Both the position numbers and the translations under genes were made by a program. A stretch of 64,000 bases of DNA from assembly GCA_002197995.1 (NCBI GenBank), contig NGZR01000003.1, positions 7,068,001 to 7,132,000 of the forward strand. The letters are read 5' to 3'. Within the stretch, counting starts at the first letter, position 1, and every line of letters starts with the position of its first letter. Below are positions 9,938-22,026 of the stretch, in pieces. The notes under the pieces are model-generated. The model did not search any database. It was not told the DNA's origin and saw only the letters and a program-made list of their open reading frames with translations. The DNA comes from Gaeumannomyces sp. JS-464 (lineage: Eukaryota; Ascomycota; Sordariomycetes; Magnaporthales; Magnaporthaceae).

Positions 9938-12881
9938 ATGGCGGACAGCAAGGCCAGCGGCGGGTACCGCTTTGTTGACGACGACGACGACGACGCTGCT
10001 GCGAGATTCGGCGACGGCTGCCCGACATGGGGAAAGCCGCTCTCGCAGAAACAGGGAAGGGTGGCACGTCTAGCAGCCTTTGCTCTGGGCGCGACTGCGA
10101 TTTCGTGGTGTCTCCTCTCGCCTTCAGCCATCAGCCATCCCGTCTTCCCCTCCGGCAGCGTCCCCAGGAAGGATCTCCCTTCTGGTGACTTTACCGCAGC
10201 CGTTGCCACCTGCCCAGGCTACGAGGCGTCCAATGTTGCCCAGGCCGACTCCTCCCTCACCGCAGACCTGAGCCTGGCTGGCCCTGGCTGCAATGCCTTC
10301 GGGCAAGATATTTCAGAGCTGAAGCTGCTGGTGCAGTACCAGACCGACCGGCGGCTACACGTCAAGATCTACGACGCGGGCCTGGACGTCTACCAGATCC
10401 AGGAGACGGTGCTGCCAAGCCCTGAGAACACCGAGAGCCTGGCAGAAGACCCCCATCTCCGCTTCCACCTCGTCGAGCGGCCTTTTTCTTTCGCCGTGAC
10501 CAGAGCCGCGTCGGGCGAGGTCCTGTTCAACACGTCCAAGGAACCCTTGGTGTTCGAGACCCAGCTGGTCCGCCTCCGCACCGCCTTGCCCGACGGCCCG
10601 AACCTGTACGGACTGGGCGAGTACGCAGGGTCGTTCCGCATGCCGACTGAGGATTACAGCCGCACACTGTGGAATGCCGACTTTGCCTTCACTCCGCCCG
10701 AGTACAACCTCTACGGCTCCCACCCGGTGTACTACGACCACAGACCCGGGTCCGGCACGCACGCTGTCTTCCTGCGCAACGCCAACGGCATGGATGTCAA
10801 GATCCGCCGCACCCCCGAGGACGGCCAGTATCTCGAGTACGTCCTCCTCGGCGGGGTGCTGGACTTTTACTTCCTGGCAGGCCCGACCCCAGCCGAGGCC
10901 AGCAGGCAGTATGCCGAGGTCGTCGGCTTGCCGGCCATGCAGCCGTACTGGGCCCTCGGCATCCACCAGTGCAAGTACGGCTATTGGGACGTATTCATGC
11001 TGGCCGAAGTGGTCGCCAACTCGTCCGCCGCCAACATCCCCCTCGACGTGCTCTGGTCCGACATCGACTCGATGGACCTCCGCCGCGATTTCACGCTGGA
11101 CCCCGAGCGGTTCCCCCTGCACATGATGCGTCTCCTGGTGGATACGCTGCACTCGCGCGGCCAGCGCTTCGTCACGATGCTGGACGCCGGCATTGCCCGC
11201 GCCGACGACTACGCCCCGTACCATCGCGGCCATGCCAAGGACGCGTTCCTCAAGGCTGCCGACGGTAGCGACTACTTGGGTGTCCAGTGGCCCGGCGTGG
11301 CCGTCTGGCCCGACTTCTTTGCCCCAGGCGCCCAAGATTGGTGGACCGATGAGATAAGGCGCTGGTTCAACCCGGACACGGGCATGGACGTCGATGGCCT
11401 GTGGAACGACATGAACGAGGCCTCCAACTTTTGCCACGACGTCTACTGTATCCCTGAAAAGGTAGCGAAAGACGAGAACAACCCGCCCGCGCCGATCCAT
11501 GCCCCGCGTCCCAACACTGGCCGCCCCATCGCCGGGTTTCCGGCCGAGTTCCAGCCCGGTAATAAAGTCACTGTCACTCGGGAGGCCAAGATAGTCGACG
11601 AAGCCTCTTGGGAGACTACGTTCTTTCCCCGCTCGACCACTCCACAGCCCAAGGCTCCCAGAGGCCAGATGAAAGGCATCCCCGGCCGCGACCTCCTGAC
11701 GCCGCCCTACCGGATCGAGAACCGCAAGGGCGAGCTGAGTGACAAGACCATCTACACCAACATCACCAACGCCGACGGTACGACCCAGTACGACACTCAC
11801 AACCTCTACGGCACCATGATCGCCGTCGCCACCCGCAACGCCCTGCTGGCCCGCCGTCCCGGCGTCCGCCCCTTTGTGCTGACGCGCAGCACCTTTCCCG
11901 GCTCCGGGCGCGCCGCGGCGCACTGGTTCGGGGACAACCGCTCCACCTGGAGCGACTACCGCCTGGCCATCGCCCAGATGCTGAACGCCGTCGCCCTGCA
12001 GCAGATGCCCCTCGTCGGCTCCGACGTGTGCGGCTTCGGCGGGACGGCGCAGGAGCACATGTGCGCGCGCTGGGCGACGGCCGCGGCGTTCCAGCCCTTC
12101 TTCCGCAACCACGCCGACCTCAACGACCCGCACCAGGATTTTACCTGTGGCCGCTGGTGGCGCACGCGGCGCGCAAGGCTATTGGTGTGCGCTACCGCCT
12201 GCTCGACTTTATGTACACGGCGCTGCGCCGCCAGGCCGCCGTCGACGGCGACCCGCTCGTGCGCCCGCTGTGGTTCGTGTACCCGGCCGACGCGTGGTGC
12301 GTCGGATAGAGACGCAGTGGTTCCTGTCCGACGCGCTGCTGGTCTCCCCCGTCGTCGACGACGACGCCACGGCCGTCGAGTTCTACCTGCCCGACGACCT
12401 GTTTTACGACTTTTGGACCCGCAAGCCCGTCAGGGGCAAGGGCGGGACGGTGAGGCGGGACAAGGTCGACTGGGACGAGATCCCCGTCCACGTGCGCGGC
12501 GGCTCCGTCGTGCCGATGCGCGCGCGCGGCCAGGCCAACTCGACGGCGCAGCTCAGGACCGAAGAGGGCTTCGTGCTGCTGGTCGCGCCGGGGCTGGACG
12601 GCACGGCGAGCGGGTCGCTATACCTGGACGACGGCGAGAGCCTAGACCCGGGCGCGGCCGTGACGGACCTGGCCTTCTCGTGGGACGGGTCCGCGTTCTC
12701 GGCCGCCGCCGTCGCGGGCAGGTGGGGCTTCGAGACGAGCTTGGCGGTCGAGGAGGTCGTCGTGCTTGGCCAGCAGCGGGATCCCGGGATCCCTGGGTCT
12801 TCGTTCGACGAGGAGACGGGCGCGGTTACCGTCAGGGGGCCGTGGCGTCTGAAGGAGGACTTTGGGTTTACCTTTTCGTGA
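9938..12881 (+). CDS. GH31 alpha-glucosidase with N-terminal membrane anchor (two apparent frameshifts)
   Basis: About 980 residues once two one-base gaps are allowed for. An acidic cytoplasmic-type N-terminus (six consecutive Asp) precedes a hydrophobic segment at about residues 42-60, suggesting a signal anchor. The mature part begins [20 protein letters not shown], as in fungal alpha-glucosidases. GH31 marks are [18 protein letters not shown], the nucleophile motif [13 protein letters not shown] (Asp491) and the acid/base region [10 protein letters not shown] (Asp666). Frame changes occur at a T run (12139-12142, before [20 protein letters not shown]) and at a GG (12304-12305, before [17 protein letters not shown]). 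Adding one base at each site restores family sequence, so these are probably assembly errors. The enzyme releases glucose from alpha-glucosides at the cell surface. A Zn2Cys6 regulator is convergent downstream. Confidence 0.9.
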
Positions 12882-13333
12882 TTGCTGGATCCTGTTTTGT
12901 TGGATATATACAAGGCCATGACACTCGACACGAGGTGAACGAGTTCGGGCGGTAGATAGATATTAGTCATGTTCTGAGCAGCCGAGCTAAATATCTATTG
13001 CTAAAGAATTATCGTGAGGTCATTACAAGAGATATTTTTCAGGAGCGCTGACAACCCAACTGGCGTTGAAGCCAGTGGGTGGCAAAAGTAAACCGGTGTA
13101 TCCATGAGACTATCAAAGCCCCGATCCAAACAATCATCATGCAAATCCCGGGTATGTGTCCCATGCCTATCCAAAATAATCCAACTCCCAAAAACAGCAA
13201 ATAGCCATCCCGTCCCATGATTCCTCCTTGTGCGTAAGTGCCTTAGTGAATTGTAAAATAGTATATGATTTCCACGGTGCAGAAAACCAGTCCCGTAGGC
13301 AAAGGCGCCAGCCGAAAAAGCAAACGACCCCCA
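12882..13333. other. Convergent 3' intergenic region
   Basis: Lies between the stop codons of the GH31 gene (plus strand) and the Zn2Cys6 gene (minus strand). It is AT-richer than its neighbours and presumably holds both 3' ends. No gene or stem-loop stands out. Confidence 0.5.
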
Positions 13334-15948
13334 TCACCCAAATATAGTCTTCAGGTCCTGGTCCTCCATAACATCGATCCAGTGCGTGTGGTTAGACCCG
13401 GGCGGCTCGGCGTCGTAGGCCGCCCAAACGGCAGTGACGAGGTCCCTGGCCACGCGCACGGGCGCCGGCGGGAGGCTGTGCTCCAGCGCGCTGAGCCGCT
13501 CCAGGACGAACCGGCGGGCGTGGCTGACATCGATCGACATCTTGGTCAGCGGCGCCTGCAAGAGGGAGTTGATGTCTTCGACGTTGTTCTTGCCGTGATG
13601 CTCGCTCCTCGCCACCGCTGCGTCCGCTGCTAATGTCGCCGAAGGTCCATTATCGTCCGCAGGAGCATCCAGGGAAGAGAGTGCCTGATCTAGCTCGACG
13701 TCGATGGCCTCTGTCTCGGCGATTGGCGCCATGGGAGGTTCCACGCCACCCTGAGACAGAGTTGGGTCCCCGGCAGACTCGTCGAGTGCAACGACCGGTA
13801 TCAGTTGTTCCTGCCGGACTTGCTGCTGTTGCCGCTGTACAGATTGTTGTCGTTGTTGTAATCCAGCAGTCACCGTTTCAATGTCAAACTTGAGCCCCGT
13901 GCTGGCAGAGAGATACAGCAACGGCTGGATGCATCGGGTGCCAGAGTCTGGCGGCACCCTCCTGAGCGTCCCGATCAGCTTCAGGCTCAAGGGCACCACC
14001 CAGCGATCCCACGGCACGACGTGGCCGTCTCCGGTTACGTCCTCGGGCAGGCGGCGAACAACAAGATCCGGGAAGGTCTGGTAGAGCTGCAGCAGCGAGG
14101 CTAAGCGGTAGCCCTCGGCGACGTCGACCATGTGCTCGCGCGGGGTGAGCCGGTCGCCCGTCTCTGCGACGCGCTCGACGCTGATCTGCTCGAGGCCCAG
14201 CAGCTCTTCCTCGAGGCCCTGGGCCTCAGCGATGTAACGGAGGGCCGTGCGCAGGGCGGCACCCGTCGAGATGGAGCGACCGCGCAGGTGGCTGCGGAAG
14301 CGACGGCAGAGGCGGATGGAGCGGGCAAACAGGCGTTGAGCAGCGGCGCAGGTGCCGGTCCAGGGGTGGGGGATAATTCGCCCTGAGTGATCTGGGGAAT
14401 AGCCAGCCCGAAGGAGAAGGAGGTTGCCCTCGCTGTCCGGGTCGCCCGAGGAGGTGTCGTGATCGTCATCGGAGACGACGGCGACTAGCATGTCCCAGTA
14501 GATGATACTGTTGTTGAAGAACTCGAGAGCCTCGCGGTCCTCGGGCCGCAAGAAGCCGGCGTTGGTGTCGCGGTTGAGGCGGTGCATGATGTTGCGGGCC
14601 TCGCGGAGGAAGCGCGCGGCCAGTTGCTTCGTGTCGATCCAGCAGGCGGCAGTGCCGACGCAGCAGAGCGAGAGCAGCAGGTCGGTAGGGAAGACGCCGC
14701 GGGCGAGGGCGGGGCCGGCGAGCCGCAGTTCCGTCTTGATGGAAGCGATGGCACTCTTGAGCGAGGCGATGGCGACACGGCGCATCTGGGGCATCTGCGA
14801 TGAGAGACAGATGGCGGCCATGCTCTGCATGCACCTCATGACGGACTCGGACCGAGCCCAGGCGCCGGCGGCGATCTTGCGGTTGAGGTTGAGATCCGAG
14901 TCGAAGCACGACCAGATGGTGCAGACATGTTTGAACCACTCCTCGACGAGCATTGAGTTGCGGTCCATGACAGAGCGTGGGATCCAAGGCATGAAGCCAT
15001 CAGGAGGTTCGGTGACCGCTGGTTGTGACCTGCCGTACTGTGGATGGAGTGACAGCCGCACCATCGGCTGGGCGGGCATCATCTGCAGGCTATTGCTGTA
15101 CATGCTGACTGTCCCCAGGGCAGAGGCACCATCATCGGGAAGGACCGTGTCCCAGGAATGACACTGGAAAGTTGGCAACGGTAGCTCTACGTCCTCGGCT
15201 GGATACGCCTCAGGGCTTGGCGTAGACAGGTCTAGAGTGGCAGCAGCAGAGCTCGTGGGCGACATGAGGTCGACATCTGCACACGACGAAAGGGGCGTCT
15301 GCAGCTGTGGGAAAACAGAAGGCGGAGGGGCGGCAGCGGCAGCGGTAGCAACGACCTGGATGGGAAGGGACCGTGGCGGCTGCGGCACGCGACTAGACGA
15401 CGGCTGTTGGGCGACATGTTCCTGAACCGCTGGCTGCTGGCCGGCAGGCGCCGGCTCCGTAGTCAAGACCTTGGACACTGCCGTCAGGAGAGTGCCAAAG
15501 CTCGAGGGCTCGCGTGATGCGGCCAAGTCCAGGCCCTTTTCGTGCTTTGTGGACCAGCGAAACTCCTGGCTGTAGCCGGGACATTTACGCCCAGCCCTGG
15601 TGCACATGAGGCAGGCGGGCCTGGTCTCGTCACATTTGAGCTGTTCGGGCGGTTACGTGGCAGGGCAGACATCATCAGCAGGAGGAGCAGGAGAACAAAC
15701 GGTGGAGGACGTGAAACATCGAATAGTGGGTGTGGGGAGTCCCCGAGGTATGGACAACGGCACACAGCATTTGCAGCAGGAAAGACATGGAACAAAAGCT
15801 CGCCAAGCAAACATACCCGCTTCAGCTTGCACTGCGGACAGCCGTTCCTCGACCTCGTCTTCTTTTGCTTGGGCGGCACGCCCTGGGCGCGGCGGGAGGG
15901 GCCGGCACTGCTGCTTGACGAGAGCGACGACATGGCGGGCCGAGCCAT
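13334..15948 (-). CDS. Zn2Cys6 transcription factor with fungal-specific regulatory domain
   Basis: Two exons, 15948-15817 and 15640-13334, are separated by a 176-bp intron (donor GTATGT, acceptor CAG). The splice falls inside the zinc cluster and restores CPQCKLKRLKCDETRPACLMCTRAGRKCPGY in two halves with exact C-x2-C-x6-C-x6-C-x2-C-x6-C spacing. The product is about 812 residues. The N-terminus is Ser-rich and basic. A Pro/Gln/Ala-rich linker follows the cluster. The middle region (MLVEEWFKHVCTIWSCFDSDL, then a helical AVIASLKSAIASIKTEL-like stretch) matches the Fungal_trans_2 (PF11951) type. Gln-rich and Asp/Glu-rich stretches lie near the C-terminus. It should bind DNA in the nucleus. It is convergent with the alpha-glucosidase, which makes that gene a possible target; this is inference from position only. 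Confidence 0.92.
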
Positions 15949-17090
15949 CTGATGCGATGAAGCCTGCTTGTGCAGCGCAGGCAGGCGGCCCCGAGCAGGC
16001 GGGCGCGTGTGGCTGCTGGGGCGGGCCGATGGTGTGACGGCTCAGCGCTGGTGTGACGACGGGGACTGGACCACGTCTGGTGGTGGGTGCCCTCGGCGGA
16101 GCTTGCCAGCACAGCGCAGCGCAGCACCGCACAGCTTCTCTGGCCCAGCTGCTGGATCGACGCGCTGCTGGGCCCGGTTACATGGCCCAGCGTGGGCTCT
16201 CGAGGCCGGTGAGGGCGCTGAGGACGGCGGGAAGAATTGCCCTCCTGGGGCGGCAGCTCGCTCGTACGTAATACACAATGCAAGAAATGCCCCGATGCGT
16301 AGCGGGTAAACGGCCTGGCGCCAGACAAAAGACGCGAGGGAATTCGAGAAAGCAAATCGCGGGTGGACCACGGAAAGTGGACTTCGTCGCCTTGCCGTGC
16401 ACGCCTGTGGTCCCTGGTTGGCTTGACCCAGGACGCTCGGGCCACTGCGGGGAAGCAGCCATCCGAGATAAGGAATCCTTGCCTGGCAGATTTTCGAGCG
16501 TTTCAACCCCACAGCGGCAGCCATGCGGTGGAGGAGAGCCCTACAACATGCAGCAGCACATTACACTCGCCGTCGACGCGGGGGAACTTGGCTTCTGCAG
16601 CAGCTGTACCAAATCAGGAAAACCCAGCCAGGCTGCTGCAAAAGAAGAGACGGCTCCCAGCCTCCAGCTGACTCAACCAACTGCCGCTATCGTTCGCTGC
16701 TCGACAGCGCATATCCCCATCTTCCTGATAGGCCGCCACCGTGCCGATATAAAGATCGAGACCCACTGGGTGCGACATCTCCACCGGCTGCATGTCCCCT
16801 TCCTCCCCTATCTGGACATTGGACGCAGCCCTGCTTGCTGCTCGGCTTCCACGTTCTTGATGGAAAAGAAACACCCGCATATCCAGCCGGGCCTATCACC
16901 GTCGACAACCGCTGGGCAGACACATAACGAAGCCATGCCGCTGGACCGCAGTCACCCAGCCCGGCTAGCCCTTATTTCTCGCCACCATCTCCTCCCTCCT
17001 TGAAAACCGAAGCCTCCCCAGCTCGTTGCAAACTCCATTGTCTTATCCAATTTGTCTCTACCTCCGGCTCTGGGCGTCTTCTTTGGCTTC
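15949..17090. other. Divergent promoter region between the Zn2Cys6 gene and the DUF3445 gene
   Basis: 1.1 kb with several overlapping open frames on both strands, none with family features or coherent start and stop. Probably both promoters and long 5' leaders. The frame just upstream of the DUF3445 start (about 17046-17090) is open but lacks an ATG. Confidence 0.5.
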
Positions 17091-18322
17091 ATGATTGTCA
17101 ACACTGCAGTGCTCCTTTTCCAGGAGCGCAAGGCATTGCTCGGGTCCGTCCTCTTCCTGGCATCCGTCGCCGTTGTCTGGTCGTGGCTCCAGTCAAAGGC
17201 CAGCCGCCGCCATGCGAGCAGACCGGTGGAAAAGCCGGCCAGTAGTAGCTCCAACCAGAGGTCCCGCATCCCGGGGCAATGGGCCCCAAGCAGCTATCGA
17301 TTTCCCACGCCGCCTCCTTACCCGTCATGGGACATGCAAACCACCAAGCCGCTTCCCTACAGGGCATTCCGTCACGGTCCCAAGTACAACGTGACCATGG
17401 GCCTGCGGTCCGTCAAGCCCGAGGACTGGATCCAGCTGGATAGCGACTACCCAAAGTACCACGCCGAGAAGGCACGCCGAATATCCGAGCGCGGTGACAA
17501 GTGCTGCGCCACGGACCCGGAGGCCTACCCGGCGGCCCTGGAGCTTCTCGACGAGCTGGCCGCCTACCTGCCCTCGCGCTACCCGACCCTGTTCCGACGC
17601 ACTGCTGTCGGGATCGACAACCTCTGGTCGGGCGAGTCCTTCAACATCGTCGAGCGGCCGCTCCGCGAGGACCCCATGGCCATGTGCGGCCGCCTGGTGC
17701 AGGACGACCTCGCGCTCATGGTGGAGCGGCCCGACGGCCAGTACTACCTCCTCGCCGGCTCGATCTTGCTGCCCGGCTTCTGGCGGCTCGGCGACAAGTT
17801 CGGCATGCCGCTGTCGCGCGTCCACACGTCGGGCGACGTGCCCCAGTTCCGCGAGAAGCTCGAGTGCGGCATGACCAAGTTCTTCCTGCGCCTGTCCCCG
17901 CCCGAGCTGTACGCGCGCAACAACTACTTCCTCCAGCTCGACCCGGGCCTGGGCTGGAGCCCCAGCATCGGCCCCGAGGACCACCCCAACACCAGCTGGG
18001 GCACCGCCAAGGTCTGCGTCGACGCGAGCGAGTGCTGGTTCCGGTCCGAGCGCCAGACGCTGAGGCGCCTGCCCCGCTCGGGCGCCGTTTGCTTCACGAT
18101 CCGGACATACTTCCACCCCGTCGCCGAGGTCGCGAGCGAGGACTACGTGCCGGGGAGGCTGGCCAGCGCCATCAGGAGCTGGGGGCCGGACGTGGGCGCG
18201 TACAAGGGCCGGGACAAGTACCAGGGCGTGCTGCTCGAGTACCTCGACCGCGAGCACCAGAAGCAGGTTGAGCGGGGCTGGACCTCGAGCGGGAGGACGA
18301 GGCGCGCAGCTACCCCTGGTGA
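17091..18322 (+). CDS. Haem-dependent oxidative N-demethylase-like protein (DUF3445), membrane-anchored
   Basis: The ATG at 17091 opens a protein of about 410 residues. It begins with a hydrophobic segment (VLFLASVAVVWSW) that should anchor it, followed by a basic/Ser linker. The body matches the DUF3445/HDM family: FRHGPKYNVTMGLRSV, DWIQLDSDYPKYHAEK, TDPEAYPAALELLDELA, a PMAMCGRLVQDDLALM block, LLAGSILLPGFWR, HTSGDVPQFREKLECGM, SWGTAKVCVD, FRSERQTLRRLPRSGAV and FTIRTYFHP. Bacterial relatives bind haem and oxidatively N-demethylate small amines; the fungal substrate is unknown. As given, the frame runs to 18431 with an unrelated tail. Adding one G to the run at 18274-18277 gives LDLEREDEARSYPW and a stop at 18320-18322, the expected family ending. 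I therefore end the gene there. Confidence 0.82.
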
Positions 18323-19098
18323 AGAGTGCATCTCCGGACTTTTGGAATCCGGTTTTTTGCCCATGCATGGGAAACCTTTCTGTGGCATCACCGACACCAC
18401 AGGACCACAATCTACAACCCCGCAGACGTAGGGTATGATAATGGTCCCCTAGAAACCCTCTAACCCGCCCATTACGACTTTCACGGCAGCATACGATTAA
18501 TGAAGCGGTCGGTGCGGGTGTCGGGCGTCGCCTTTTGACTCCTAATTTGCTTACAGAAAACAAATTGATAGAGTTTAGTGGAATCTTTTGGACCCTTTTT
18601 GCTTCTGCGCGTTTAGTCCAGTCATGGGAGGGAGTTCCCCGTTTGAAAGAAAGCCAAATTTCTGGGGAAACAGCTGGGGGTGTGGTTTAGGGATGGGATA
18701 TAATTTCCTGATTCGGTTAGGGTCTGCGAATGTCTTATCGCTACCCAGGATCTGCCGTAGGAGATTCTGTCAAGTGATATCCTCGATCGCGAGACTTCGG
18801 GGACGGACAGCCACGCAGTAGTCGGTCTAGATACCGTGCTGCCTATCATGGCTGCCTCTCTCGTCGATCGGGAGCCGAAGATGGAGCCAGCGGATCCCGT
18901 CGGCTTGTGGCTCAGCCCAGCCACCTCAATTTGGCCATCTTTTGAGTTCATCCCCGTGCCTGTCACGTGCGAGACGGTGGAGATGGGATTGCGACGTGCC
19001 AAGCGTAATGAGGCTCTTGGGCTTATCTCTTCCGTTTAGTATTCCGTCCCTGTACTTTCTTCGAACTGAAGGACAGGAAAACAGGGAAGAGAGAGATA
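18323..19098. other. Intergenic region
   Basis: Holds the 3' end of the DUF3445 gene and the promoter of the amidohydrolase. No coding family, tRNA or strong hairpin recognised. The uncorrected DUF3445 frame runs on to a stop at 18431. A CACGTG hexamer occurs near 18964. Confidence 0.45.
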
Positions 19099-22026
19099 AT
19101 GGACAAGATGGAAAAGGCCAGTCTCCTCGGCGGCAGCGCGTCCGGCTCGCTGCCGCCCCCGTTGGCTTGGCACAAGCACCGTCGCGGCCGCGCAGGCGTC
19201 CGCCGCTCGCGGGCGGTGCGCCTCCTAGTGCTCGGCTGCCTGGCCTTTATCGCGTACGCGCAGTGGCGGCAGGTCCGCGGGGGCGGCAGCGGCAGCACCG
19301 ACAGGAGGCTGTCGGCGGAGCGCCTGCGGGCCGACGCCGATACGTGCGCCAAGCTCCGCCGCAGGCCGCGGGACCCGGCGGGCCCGGGCAGGGAGCGCAA
19401 CGCGCGCCACGTCGACGGCGCGCGCCCCACGCTGATCCGCAACGCCACCGTCTGGGTCGGCGAGCCGGCCAAGGGCACGTCGGCCGAGGACGCGCGCCGG
19501 GGAGCGGGCTACGAGTGGCTCCCGGGCGCCGACGTCTTCCTGCAACTTGGCTTGATACAGGAGGTCCGCACAGGTGGTGGCATCCCCGTCTCGTCGCTGC
19601 CCGACGACACCATCGTTTACGACGCGCGCGGGAGGCAGCTGACGGCCGGCATCGTCGACATGCACAGCCACGCCGGCGTCAACCAGCTGCCCGAGGGGAA
19701 CGGCAACGAGGATACCAACGAGATGGCCGCGGACATCACGCCCTACGTGCGCTCCATCGACGGCATCAAGCCCTACGACCCGCAGATCCGGGTCATCAAG
19801 TCGGGCGGCGTCACCACGAGCCTGGTCCTGCCCGGGTCGGCCAACAACATCGGCGGCGAGGCCTACGTCATCAAGCACGCCGCGGGCCCCCGCGACGGCA
19901 GGCCCGAGCTGAGCGCGGCCGACATGCTCGCGGACCCGGACAGGAACTGGCGCTACATGAAGATGGCGTGCGGCGAGAACGCCAAGCGCGTCTACGGCCG
20001 GCCCGGCGAGCACGGCCCCACGAGCCGCCTGGGCGAGTCGTGGAGTTCCGCCACGCCTTTGAGCAGGCCGCCGACCTGAACCGCCGCCAGGACGACTGGT
20101 GCGCCGAGGCCGACGCGGTCGGCGCCGAGCACATGCGCACCTACCTGCCGCAGGAGCTGCGCTGGGAGGCCCTGGGCGCGGTGCTGCGCGGGCACGTCCA
20201 CGTCAACACACACTGCTACACGGTACCGGACCTCGAGGCCTTCATCGACCACACCAACGAGTTCAAGTTCCCCGTACGTGCCTTCCACCACGCGCACCAG
20301 ACCTTCCTGGTCCCTGAGATCCTCAAGCGCGTCTACGGCGGTGTCTACCCGGCGTCGGCCCTCTTTGCCGACAACATGTGGTACAAGGATGAGGCCTACA
20401 TCGGATCCGAGTTTGCCGGCAAGTCGCTGTACAAGGATGGGCTAGACGTCGTCTACGTTAGCGACAACCCAGTTCTCAACGCCCAGCACGTGCTGTTCGA
20501 GGCTGCTAGGGCTTACGGCTACGGCCTTCCATACCACGCTGCCCTTTCGTCGGTCACGTCGACGCCAGCCTGGTACTTAGGCCTGGGCGAGCGCATCGGC
20601 AAGGTTAAGGCAGGATTTGATGCCGATGTCGTTGTTTGGGACAGCGATCCACTCAGCGTCGGGGCCGCGCCCTCGCAGGTTTGGATCGACGGTGTCGCGC
20701 AGTTTGAGGACCCCATCGAGCTCGAGAAGCCTCTCAATGGCCCCATCTCGCCAGACCTGTCGCTGGCCGAGACCCCCGAGGCAGAAGTCAAGGCCAAGAA
20801 CGTTGTTTTTACCGGCATCACAAGCGTATTCCTTTCGGGCAGCCACGGCGAGAATTTCTCGTCAGAGGAGATCCTGACCGAACCCGTGAACATGATCGTC
20901 TCCAACGGCCGCGTCACCTGCCTCGGACCTTGCACCACCGAGCTGGCCCAGGCGACCTCCTTCAAAACAGTCAAGCTCCGCAACGGGTACGTCACGGACG
21001 GGTTCACGGCGTTCGGTTCGGGCCTCGGCCTCAACGCCATCGACGCCGAGGACACGACCGACAATGGCGACAACAAGCAGTCCTTCACGCGTGCCGTCGA
21101 CGGCCTCGCGCTCGACGACAAGAAGCTACGCACGGCGCACGCCTACGGCGTCACGCGTGCCATCTCAGCCCCGAAACTGGCGGGCGCCATGACGCACCAC
21201 GGCACCAGCGCCGCGTTCCTGACTGGTGCTGCGCACGCGCTGGTCCCCGGTGCCGTTTCTGTCGAGGACGTCGCTGCCCACTACACCCTGTCGTGGTCGG
21301 CCCGGCGCGGAAGGCCTCGTCCGCGTCCGAGGCCGTCGGCAACCTGCGCGCCGCGCTGCTGGGCGCGGTGGATGCGCTCAACAGCACGGCCGCCGCTGCT
21401 GCAGACGCGTTCGCGGAGAAGGCGTTCCTCGCAAAGGTCGTGAAGGGTGAGATGGCGCTCGTGCTGACGGCGCAGAGCGCAGACTCCATCACGGCGATCC
21501 TGCGCGTCAAGGCCAAGGTCGAGAAGGCCCTCGCAGCCTCTCCTGGCAGCAGCAGCAGCAAGAAGCTCAGGGTCGCCATCATCGGCGGGGCTGAGTCGCA
21601 CATGCTGGCGGCGGAGCTGGCGGGCGCGGGAGTCGGCGTGGTGCTGGCGCCGTTCGAGTCGTTCTGCGCCGAGTGGGAGCAGCGGCGGTGCCTGACGGGG
21701 GCGCCGCTAACCAATGGCACGGCGGTCGACGCGCTCGTGGGCGCGGGCGTCACCGTGGCTGTGGGGCTCGAGGAGGACTGGCGCGTCCGCATGCTCGGCC
21801 TGCAGGCTGGGATTGCGAGGCGGAACAGCGGCGGGCGCATCGGGCGGCGCGAGGCGCTGGCGCTTGTGTCGGGGAACGTGTACAAGATGCTTGGGACCGA
21901 GGAGGGCTCGCTGGGCAGGGAGGGGCGGCGGATCACTTTGTCGTCTGGGAGGGTGACCCGCTGGAGATCGGGGCGAGGGTCAGGGCCGTTGGGGGTGGGC
22001 TTGGCGTGACCACTGTGATGGAGTAG
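19099..22026 (+). CDS. Membrane-anchored amidohydrolase (imidazolonepropionase-like), three apparent frameshifts
   Basis: Intronless, about 975 residues after three one-base corrections. The N-terminus is basic and followed by a single transmembrane segment at about residues 40-56 (VRLLVLGCLAFIAYAQW), so it should be a type II membrane protein with the enzyme outside the cytosol. Amidohydrolase features: a propeller-like N-terminal sheet (LIRNATVWVGE), then LTAGIVDMHSHAGV with the metal-binding HxH, IKSGGVTTSLVLPGS, HVHVNTHCYT, AFHHAHQTF, and the C-terminal GKVKAGFDADVVVWDSDPL. A second, more divergent half ends with ADHFVVWEGDPLEIGARVR. Frame changes lie at 20042-20043, about 21289-21292 and 21922-21928, each a missing G; all look like assembly errors. 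The substrate is unknown. The next gene is an organic-anion permease, but no link is shown. Confidence 0.85.
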
